Shown in pieces: positions 55,144 to 61,752 of a DNA stretch of 64,000 bases (positions are counted from its first letter, which is position 1; every line of letters begins with the position of its first letter). This DNA is from Tabrizicola_A aquatica (lineage in GTDB: Bacteria > Pseudomonadota > Alphaproteobacteria > Rhodobacterales > Rhodobacteraceae), in assembly GCA_965194375.1 (NCBI GenBank), contig CBDAEL010000004.1. The stretch is one strand, 5' to 3'. The translations under genes and the position numbers were made by a program. Below the pieces are notes generated by a model, which was not told where the DNA came from, did no database searches, and was given only the letters and a program-made list of their open reading frames with translations.

Positions 55144-56037
55144 ATGACCCATCGCGCCCTATTGCTGGCATGTGGCATCGTGCTTTTGGGCTTCGCCATC
55201 TTTCTTTTGGCGACCCAACCCCGCCCCGCCCTTCAAGCCGACCTAAACGGGCTGACCCCCGATGCCACCCGCGGCGCCTTGGTCTTTGCCGCCGCCGGCT
55301 GCGCCTCATGCCATATGGCGCCGGGGGCGAAGGGCGCAGAGGCTTTGGTGCTGGTGGGTGGTATGCGGTTTCCCTCCGCGTTCGGCACCTTTGTTGCGCC
55401 CAACATCTCGTCCGATCCGACCCATGGCATCGGTGGCTGGACGCTGGAGCACTTTGCCTCCGCCCTGCGCGACGGGATCACGCCAGAAGGCCAGCATTAC
55501 TTTCCCGCCCTGCCCTACACGGCCTATGGCAAGATGACCGGGCAGGATGTCACCGATCTTTGGGCCTATCTGCAAAGCCTGCCGCCCGCCGCCACACCCT
55601 CGCAACCGCATGAGGTTGGCTTTCCCTTCAACATCCGCCGCCTGATCGGCGGCTGGAAGCTGTTGTTTCAAAACCGCGACTGGCACATGACCACGGTTAC
55701 CAGCACCGAGGTGGAGCGCGGGCGCTATATCGTCGAGGCGCTGGCGCATTGTGCGGAATGCCACACGCCGCGCTCGATGCTGGGCGGGCTGGATCAAGGC
55801 CGATGGATGGCGGGCGCGCCTTCGCCCGACGGGCAAGGCCGGGTGCCCAACATCACGCCGGCCAAGCTGAACTGGAGCGCGGGCGAGATCTACACCTATC
55901 TGACCACCGGCTTTACACCCGACTATGACAGCGTTGGCGGCCATATGGCGCATGTGGTGGACAATATGGCCCAACTGCCCGAAGCGGACGTGCGCGCTGT
56001 GGTGGCCTATCTGAAGGCCCTGCCCGCGATTGAATGA
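55144..56037 (+). CDS. Diheme c-type cytochrome
   Basis: A 297-residue cytochrome with an N-terminal hydrophobic signal/anchor (LLLACGIVLLGFAIFLLATQ) and two heme c motifs: CASCH (about residue 53, in AAAGCASCHMAPG) and CAECH (about residue 201, in EALAHCAECHTPRSM). Methionines suited as sixth ligands follow in each half. The two-domain layout resembles the cytochrome c subunits that take electrons from alcohol, aldehyde or gluconate dehydrogenases, but no dehydrogenase gene is adjacent, so the partner is unknown. It is probably periplasmic and membrane-anchored. No clear ribosome-binding site precedes the ATG; an inverted repeat at 55058 may regulate it. Confidence 0.9.
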   Translation: MTHRALLLACGIVLLGFAIFLLATQPRPALQADLNGLTPDATRGALVFAAAGCASCHMAPGAKGAEALVLVGGMRFPSAFGTFVAPNISSDPTHGIGGWTLEHFASALRDGITPEGQHYFPALPYTAYGKMTGQDVTDLWAYLQSLPPAATPSQPHEVGFPFNIRRLIGGWKLLFQNRDWHMTTVTSTEVERGRYIVEALAHCAECHTPRSMLGGLDQGRWMAGAPSPDGQGRVPNITPAKLNWSAGEIYTYLTTGFTPDYDSVGGHMAHVVDNMAQLPEADVRAVVAYLKALPAIE

Positions 56038-56105
56038 GCGCGCGACGCGATCAAAGATCAGACGGCCAATCGCCCCCCACCCAACGGCGGTTCGCCGAAA
56101 CCCCG

Positions 56106-57056
56106 TTACCCGCGCCCCAGCTTTTCCAGCCGCGCCGCGCGCAGCCGCGCGAAATCATCGCCCGCGTGATAGCTTGAGCGCGTCAGCGGCGTGGCCGACA
56201 CCATGAGGAAGCCTTTGCCAAAGGCAGCCTCTTCATAGCTTTTGAACTCATCCGGGGTGACGAACCGGTCAATGCGGTGATGCTTGGGGGTTGGTTGCAG
56301 GTATTGGCCGATGGTTAGGAAATCCACATCCGCGGCGCGCATGTCATCCATCACCTGCAAGACGCCCGCGCGGGTTTCGCCAAGCCCTACCATGATCCCC
56401 GACTTGGTGAACATCGTCGGATCCAGCTCTTTGACCTTTTGCAGCAGGCGCAGCGAGTGGAAATAACGCGCACCGGGGCGCACTTCGAGATAGAGGCCCG
56501 GCACGGTTTCAAGATTGTGGTTGAACACATCCGGCCGCGCCTCGACCACCTTTTCCAAAGCACTCGGCGGGCATTTCAGGAAATCGGGCGTCAGGATTTC
56601 AATCGTGGTGCCCGGCGCGCGGTGACGGATGGCGCGGATGGTCTGGGCGAAGTGTTCGGCCCCGCCATCGTCCAAATCGTCGCGGTCCACCGAGGTGATG
56701 ACCACATGTTTCAGACCCAGCTCGCTGACCGCATGGGCCACCTTGCCCGGCTCAAACGCGTCCAGCGCCTGCGGCTTGCCAGTGGCGACGTTGCAAAAGG
56801 TGCAGCCGCGCGTGCAGATCTCGCCCATGATCATCATGGTGGCGTGGCCCTGGCTCCAGCATTCGCCGACATTGGGGCAGCCCGCCTCTTCGCAGACCGT
56901 GACCAGTTTCTTCGACTTTAGAATATCACGCGTTTGCTTGTAACCCTCGGAGGTGGGGGCCTTGACGCGGATCCAAGACGGCTTTTTCGGCTGCTCCTGA
57001 TCGGGGCGATGCGCCTTCTCGGGGTGGCGCTGATTGGGCAACTTGAGATCGCGCAA
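56106..57056 (-). CDS. lipA: Lipoyl synthase
   Basis: LipA is a radical-SAM enzyme that inserts two sulfurs into octanoyl groups on lipoyl domains. The 316-residue protein has the auxiliary cluster cysteines CEEAGCPNVGEC (C-x4-C-x5-C), the radical SAM motif CTRGCTFC (CxxxCxxC) and the C-terminal arginine/serine motif region TPLTRSSYHAG. Translation probably starts at TTG (57054-57056), giving MRDLKLPNQRHPEKAHRP, which matches family N-termini; GGGGG lies 8 bp upstream and no ATG is suitably placed. A strong inverted repeat lies 17 bp upstream of the start. It is divergent from aqpZ. Confidence 0.95.
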   Translation of the reverse strand: MRDLKLPNQRHPEKAHRPDQEQPKKPSWIRVKAPTSEGYKQTRDILKSKKLVTVCEEAGCPNVGECWSQGHATMMIMGEICTRGCTFCNVATGKPQALDAFEPGKVAHAVSELGLKHVVITSVDRDDLDDGGAEHFAQTIRAIRHRAPGTTIEILTPDFLKCPPSALEKVVEARPDVFNHNLETVPGLYLEVRPGARYFHSLRLLQKVKELDPTMFTKSGIMVGLGETRAGVLQVMDDMRAADVDFLTIGQYLQPTPKHHRIDRFVTPDEFKSYEEAAFGKGFLMVSATPLTRSSYHAGDDFARLRAARLEKLGRG

Positions 57057-57072
57057 CGGAATTTCCCCCTAA

Positions 57073-57101
57073 CGACAGACAAGGCAAAAGATAGTCTGTC
57101 G
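57073..57101. repeat. Inverted repeat CGACAGAC-N13-GTCTGTCG
   Basis: Perfect 8-bp arms with a 13-nt A-rich spacer, 17 bp upstream of the lipA start and 115 bp upstream of aqpZ. The inner seven bases of the arms equal those of the repeat at 55058. It may be a 5'-UTR hairpin of lipA or an operator. Confidence 0.55.
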
Positions 57102-57215
57102 CAAGGCCAAAGGCAACCGGCTGGGCCGCAGCGCGGCGTCCGGGGTTCTTGGCCTGCGATCGTCGGGCAAGGCCAAACACAAGGGCTGCCCGCTTGAATG
57201 GTAACAGGAGGGACT

Positions 57216-57890
57216 ATGTCCAAGAAACTGACAGCCGAAGTCATCGGCACCTTTATTCTGGTCTTCTTTGGCTGCGGTGCAGCCGTCATCGGTGGCGGTG
57301 CCATCGGGTTTACCGGCATCTCGCTGGCATTTGGCCTTGCGATCGTGGCTGCGGCCTATGGGCTTGGCGCGATCTCTGGGGCGCATCTTAATCCGGCGGT
57401 GTCCTTTGGCATGGTGGCGGCAGGCCGCATGACGATCAGCGACGCCATCAGCTATTCCATCGCGCAGATCATCGGCGCCATCCTTGGCGCAGGCGTGCTG
57501 TATCTGATCGCTTCGGGCAGCGCGGGCTGGACCGGCGGCCTTGGGGCCAACGGCTATGGCGCGGGCTATCTGGGTGAGTATTCGCTGACCGCAGCCTTGG
57601 TGTTTGAGGCCGTGATGACCTTCCTCTTTGTCACCGTGATCCTTGGCGCAACGGGCAGTGGTTCCGCGCTCGGTTTTGCCGGGCTGGCCATCGGCCTGAC
57701 GCTGGCGGCTATTCACCTTGTCGGCATCAATGTCACCGGCGTCTCGGTCAACCCGGCCCGCTCGATTGGTCCGGCGCTGTTCTCGGGCGGATCGGCCCTG
57801 ACGCAGCTGTGGGTCTTTATCGTCGCCCCGCTGGTGGGGGGGCTGCTGGCCGGAGCGCTCTACAAAGCCGGGATCGCCCGCGCCGACTGA
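57216..57890 (+). CDS. aqpZ: Aquaporin Z
   Basis: A 224-residue water channel with six membrane helices and two NPA half-helices (SGAHLNPAVSFGM and GVSVNPARSIGPALF). The ar/R selectivity arginine follows the second NPA (NPARS). A histidine in the fifth helix region (AAIHLVGINVTG) is typical of water-selective AqpZ rather than glycerol facilitators, and an insertion for glycerol passage is absent. The ATG at 57216 has GGAGGG upstream. Divergent from lipA. A clear terminator follows, so it is probably monocistronic. Confidence 0.95.
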   Translation: MSKKLTAEVIGTFILVFFGCGAAVIGGGAIGFTGISLAFGLAIVAAAYGLGAISGAHLNPAVSFGMVAAGRMTISDAISYSIAQIIGAILGAGVLYLIASGSAGWTGGLGANGYGAGYLGEYSLTAALVFEAVMTFLFVTVILGATGSGSALGFAGLAIGLTLAAIHLVGINVTGVSVNPARSIGPALFSGGSALTQLWVFIVAPLVGGLLAGALYKAGIARAD

Positions 57891-57914
57891 TCGGTCGGGA
57901 CAAAGCCTATCTCG

Positions 57915-57945
57915 GGGGCGCGGGGGACACCTCGGCGCCCCTTTT
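57915..57945 (+). terminator. Intrinsic terminator after aqpZ
   Basis: Stem GGGGCGC/GCGCCCC with a 13-nt loop, followed by TTTT. It lies 25 bp after the aqpZ stop. Confidence 0.75.
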
Positions 57946-58002
57946 CCTATTCGGTTGATCTATGTCACAGAAGCGTGGCGCACCTTTCGCCATAAGCGGC
58001 CC

Positions 58003-58560
58003 ATGACCTTGATCGAGCTTGCCTTCGCCCTTCTGGCCCTGTTGGCCACCCCCGGCCCAACCAACACGCTTTTGGCGCTTGCGGGCGCGCAGCGCGTGCG
58101 CCGCCCGCTGATGTTGCCGCTCGTGGAACTTGCCGCATATCTGGCAACCGTCGTTCCGCTGTCGATCTGGGGGCAGCACTGGCTGGACGCGACGCCCATG
58201 CTGCGCCTGATCTTGACGCTGGTTGCCGCCGTTTGGGTGGCGGTGCTGGCGGTCAGACTGTGGCGGCATGCGACGCAAGCTGACGCACAAGGCGCGGCGG
58301 GGGTGACGGCGCTGCAGGTGGCTGTGACGACGCTTCTCAATCCCAAGGCGCTGGTCTTTGGCTTGGTCCTGATCCCGGCGGGCCCTGATCTAGTGGCTGG
58401 CCTATGGCTCTTTGCCGGGCTGGTGATTGTCGTGTCCCTGGCATGGCTTTGGCTTGGGGCGCAGCTTGCGGGGCGGTTTCAGCCGCTGGTCAATCGGGGC
58501 GGCGCGGTCTGGCTGGGTATGCTGGCCGCCCTTCTCCTGGGCCGTGTGCTGACAGCCTAA
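58003..58560 (+). CDS. LysE/RhtB-type exporter-like membrane protein
   Basis: A 185-residue membrane protein with about five or six hydrophobic segments. The N-terminal LIELAFALLALLATPGPTNTLLALAG carries the TPGP motif typical of LysE-family amino-acid exporters, and VAVTTLLNPKALVFGLVLIP carries the NPK motif in the second half. Both motifs are family landmarks. It is slightly shorter than usual (about 200). The substrate is unknown. The ATG at 58003 begins the first helix; a TTG 48 bp earlier is possible but adds polar residues. It precedes typA by 116 bp. Confidence 0.85.
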   Translation: MTLIELAFALLALLATPGPTNTLLALAGAQRVRRPLMLPLVELAAYLATVVPLSIWGQHWLDATPMLRLILTLVAAVWVAVLAVRLWRHATQADAQGAAGVTALQVAVTTLLNPKALVFGLVLIPAGPDLVAGLWLFAGLVIVVSLAWLWLGAQLAGRFQPLVNRGGAVWLGMLAALLLGRVLTA

Positions 58561-58676
58561 GGCGCTGTGCACCACCTAACTCTCCAGATTTCAGCCCAGA
58601 CAAGGTTCCTCTGGCCTTTCTGCCCTGCCTCCTGTAAGGCCCGCGCCAAAGCTGACAAAGAAAGAGACCCCTCCCG

Positions 58677-60494
58677 ATGGAGCTTCGCAACATCGCCATC
58701 ATCGCGCACGTCGACCATGGCAAAACCACCTTGGTGGACGAACTGCTGAAACAGTCCGGATCCTTCCGCGACAATCAGGCGGTTTCCGAACGCGCCATGG
58801 ACAGCAATGACATCGAGCGTGAACGTGGCATCACGATTTTGGCCAAATGCACCTCGCTGGAGTGGCAAGGCGCGCGGATCAACATCGTCGACACCCCCGG
58901 CCACGCCGACTTTGGCGGTGAGGTGGAGCGCATCTTGTCGATGGTCGATGGCGTTGTGCTCTTGGTGGACGCCGCCGAAGGCCCGATGCCGCAAACCAAA
59001 TTCGTGACATCCAAGGCGCTTGCCTTGGGCCTTCGTCCGATTGTGGTTCTGAACAAGGTCGACAAGCCCGACGCCGAACCCGCGCGCGCGCTGAACGAAG
59101 TGTTCGACCTGTTCGCCAACCTTGGTGCAACGGACGAACAGCTCGACTTCCCGCATCTTTATGCCTCGGGTCGTTCTGGCTGGGCCGATGCTGAACTGGA
59201 CGGTCCGCGCAAGGACCTGAATGCCCTGTTCGATCTGGTGATGCGCCACGTGCCGGCGCCTGCGCAAATCGCGCGCCGCCATGAGCCGTTCCAGATGCTG
59301 GCCACCACCCTGTCGGCCGACCCGTTCATCGGGCGCATCCTGACCGGCCGGGTCGAGGCAGGCACCCTGCGCGCCGGCGAAACCATCAAGGCCATCACCC
59401 GCGACGGCGAGCGGATCGAACAGTTCCGCGTCTCCAAGGTTTTGGCCTTCCGCGGCCTGACCCAAACGCCGATTGATGCGGCCGAAGCCGGTGACATCGT
59501 GACCCTCGCAGGCATGTCCAAGGCCACGGTGGCCGACACGCTGTGCGCTTTGGAAATCGACACGGCGCTGCCCGCGCAACCCATTGATCCGCCGACAATT
59601 TCGGTAACCTTCGGGATCAACGATTCGCCGCTCGCTGGCAAAGAGGGCTCTAAGGTGCAGTCGCGCGTGATCCGCGAACGCCTGATGAAAGAGGCCGAAA
59701 TCAACGTCGCCATCAAAGTGTCTGACACCGAATCCGGTGATGCCTTTGAAGTGGCGGGCCGTGGCGAATTGCAGATGGGCGTTCTGATCGAAAACATGCG
59801 TCGCGAAGGGTTTGAGCTGTCGATCAGCCGCCCGCGCGTGCTGTTCCGCGATGTTGACGGCGTCAAATGCGAGCCGATCGAAGAAGTCACGATCGACGTC
59901 GATGACGAATATACCGGTCCCGTGATCGAAAAACTGACCGGGCCGCGCAAGGGCGATCTGGTGGAAATGAAACCGGCAGGTGCCGGCAAGACCCGCATCA
60001 TTGCCCATGTGCCGTCGCGTGGCTTGATCGGCTATCACGGTCAGTTCATGACTGACACCCGCGGCACCGGCGTTTTGAACCGTGTGTTCCATGACTGGGC
60101 CCCGCACAAGGGCCCGATCGAAGGGCGTCGTCAGGGCGTGCTGATTTCCATCGAAACCGGGATTTCGGTCGCCTATGCGATGTGGAAACTGGAAGATCGT
60201 GGCCACTTCTTCATTGGCGTGCAGGAACCCATCTATGCCGGCATGATCTTGGGTGAGCACAACCGCGACAATGACCTTGAGATCAACGCGCTGAAGGGCA
60301 AGCAACTGACCAACGTCCGCGCCTCTGGCACCGACGAAGCGGTGCGCCTGACCACCCCGGTCAAAATGTCCTTGGAACAGTGCATCGCCTATATCGACGA
60401 TGATGAACTGGTCGAAGTGACGCCAAAATCGGTGCGGATGCGAAAGCGCTTCCTTGATTCAAACGAGCGTAAACGCAATCGAAACAAAGACTGA
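58677..60494 (+). CDS. typA: Translational GTPase TypA/BipA
   Basis: TypA is a ribosome-binding translational GTPase involved in stress adaptation and 50S assembly. The 605-residue protein is full length. Its G domain has AHVDHGKTTLVDEL (G1), ERERGITI (G2), DTPGHADFGGEVERIL (G3) and NKVDKPDAEP (G4), followed by the beta-barrel domain II, EF-G-like domains III and V, and the TypA-specific C-terminal domain ending MRKRFLDSNERKRNRNKD. The ATG at 58677 gives the standard MELRNIAIIAHVDHG start. A strong terminator follows. Confidence 0.97.
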   Translation: MELRNIAIIAHVDHGKTTLVDELLKQSGSFRDNQAVSERAMDSNDIERERGITILAKCTSLEWQGARINIVDTPGHADFGGEVERILSMVDGVVLLVDAAEGPMPQTKFVTSKALALGLRPIVVLNKVDKPDAEPARALNEVFDLFANLGATDEQLDFPHLYASGRSGWADAELDGPRKDLNALFDLVMRHVPAPAQIARRHEPFQMLATTLSADPFIGRILTGRVEAGTLRAGETIKAITRDGERIEQFRVSKVLAFRGLTQTPIDAAEAGDIVTLAGMSKATVADTLCALEIDTALPAQPIDPPTISVTFGINDSPLAGKEGSKVQSRVIRERLMKEAEINVAIKVSDTESGDAFEVAGRGELQMGVLIENMRREGFELSISRPRVLFRDVDGVKCEPIEEVTIDVDDEYTGPVIEKLTGPRKGDLVEMKPAGAGKTRIIAHVPSRGLIGYHGQFMTDTRGTGVLNRVFHDWAPHKGPIEGRRQGVLISIETGISVAYAMWKLEDRGHFFIGVQEPIYAGMILGEHNRDNDLEINALKGKQLTNVRASGTDEAVRLTTPVKMSLEQCIAYIDDDELVEVTPKSVRMRKRFLDSNERKRNRNKD

Positions 60495-60507
60495 TTACCA
60501 AATAAAA

Positions 60508-60530
60508 ACCGCCCCTTGGGGCGGTTTTTT
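60508..60530 (+). terminator. Intrinsic terminator after typA
   Basis: Perfect 8-bp palindromic stem ACCGCCCC/GGGGCGGT separated by TT and followed by T5. It is preceded by an A-run, so it may also work on the minus strand for the convergent amidotransferase gene. Confidence 0.9.
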
Positions 60531-60565
60531 AATGTTCCATGCGGTGGGCGCGCGCGCCCCGCAGC

Positions 60566-61360
60566 TTAGGGAGCGGAAGCCAGGCGGCAGGGCAGGAACT
60601 CTTCCATCTTCTCATCTGCCCCGTCAAAGGTGCAGAAACTGGACGCGGGCACCTCATGCCAGCCGCCCTCTTCCGCCTCCAAGGGTTCGGACACCACGGC
60701 CATACCGCCGCGCGTGGCTGACCAGCGATAGCAAAGCGACGGCGCGTGATCGTCGGTCGCATAGCGCACCGCATAAAGCCGGTGACCATCTGACAGCGCC
60801 GCCGTCAGCCGCAGATGCGGCAAGGCGCCCTTGGCGCGGGCCAGCGCAATGAAGCGGGCCGAGGCGCGTTCCAAAGCGCCGCGCGGATCGCCGTCCAGAC
60901 CTTCGGCGATGGCGACCAAGAAAATCGCCTCGGAATCCGTCGCCCCCTTGCGCGCGCCATAGAGCCCGTCAGGGATCATCATATCAGCATCGCGGCGGAA
61001 CTGGTCATAGCCGCCGACCTGCCCGTTGTGCATGAAACTCCACTGCCCGTGCACAAAGGGGTGGCAGTTGTTGCGGCTGGTGGCCGTGCCGGTCGAGGCG
61101 CGCACATGGGCCATGAACAGGCCCGAGCGCACCTGCGCGGTCAGGCTGCGCAGGTTTGGGTCAGACCATGCAGGCATCACATCGCGGTACAGGCCCGGTT
61201 CGGGCCGGTCGGCATACCACGCGACGCCAAAGCCATCGGCATTGATCGCCGAATGACATTGCGTGGCGCAATGGCTTTGGTGAATGAGCGAATGGCCAGG
61301 TCGGCTGATGATTTCCTCAAGGAAAATCGGCGCGCCCGCATATGCGGCCCAGCGGCACAT
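60566..61360 (-). CDS. Class II glutamine amidotransferase (EgtC/YafJ-like)
   Basis: A 264-residue Ntn-type glutamine amidotransferase. The nucleophile is Cys2 after Met removal (MCRWAAYAGAPIFLEEIISR). Supporting motifs are INADGFGVAWYAD, MAHVRASTGTATSRNNCHPF and WSFMHNGQVGGYDQF, and GATDSEAIFLV. There is no attached synthase domain. Relatives include EgtC (ergothioneine gamma-glutamyl cleavage) and YafJ of unknown role; no other ergothioneine genes are here, so I do not assign a pathway. It lies 100 bp downstream of the DUF1330 gene on the same strand. Confidence 0.9.
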   Translation of the reverse strand: MCRWAAYAGAPIFLEEIISRPGHSLIHQSHCATQCHSAINADGFGVAWYADRPEPGLYRDVMPAWSDPNLRSLTAQVRSGLFMAHVRASTGTATSRNNCHPFVHGQWSFMHNGQVGGYDQFRRDADMMIPDGLYGARKGATDSEAIFLVAIAEGLDGDPRGALERASARFIALARAKGALPHLRLTAALSDGHRLYAVRYATDDHAPSLCYRWSATRGGMAVVSEPLEAEEGGWHEVPASSFCTFDGADEKMEEFLPCRLASAP

Positions 61361-61460
61361 CAGTGCTGCCCTTTGAAACGAAACATGCCTGCCTCATGGT
61401 GTTTTCTTTTACACTACCACGAAACTGGGGCCTTGCGCGGGGAAAATCCGCGCAAATTGT

Positions 61461-61751
61461 TCATTCCGCCTCTTCCACCACCATCAGATCGCGCACCGCA
61501 GCCCCGCGGGCATGCGACAGCGCGGCCTGATATGCGTCGGAGTGATAGCACTCCACCGCCTTTTCAAGGCTGGGAAAGCGCGCGACCACGTTGCGCGGGC
61601 GGTCATTGCCTTCAAGCTGCACATATCGGCCCGCGCGGGCGAGGAAGTAGCCGCCATGGGCGGCAATCGCGGGGCCCGCAAGGGCGGCATATTTGCCGTA
61701 GGCTTCGGCGTCGGTCACTTGCACATGGGCAATCCAGAGTGCGGTTGGCAT
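61461..61751 (-). CDS. DUF1330 family protein
   Basis: A 96-residue dimeric alpha/beta-barrel (ferredoxin-like) protein of the DUF1330 family: ALWIAHVQVTDAEAYGKYAA, AIAAHGGYFLARAGRYVQLE and VARFPSLEKAVECYHSDAYQ. These proteins resemble small monooxygenases and EthD-like folds, but function is unknown. The ATG at 61749-61751 comes one base after the alaS stop codon (TAAGATG), so it is translationally coupled to alaS. Confidence 0.92.
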   Translation of the reverse strand: MPTALWIAHVQVTDAEAYGKYAALAGPAIAAHGGYFLARAGRYVQLEGNDRPRNVVARFPSLEKAVECYHSDAYQAALSHARGAAVRDLMVVEEAE

Positions 61752-61752
61752 C

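Noticed and set aside
58557..60305. A 582-codon open frame on the minus strand opposite typA
   Set aside because: It is the antisense shadow of typA. GC-rich codon usage keeps the opposite frame free of stops, and the peptide shows no domain, while typA matches its family from end to end.
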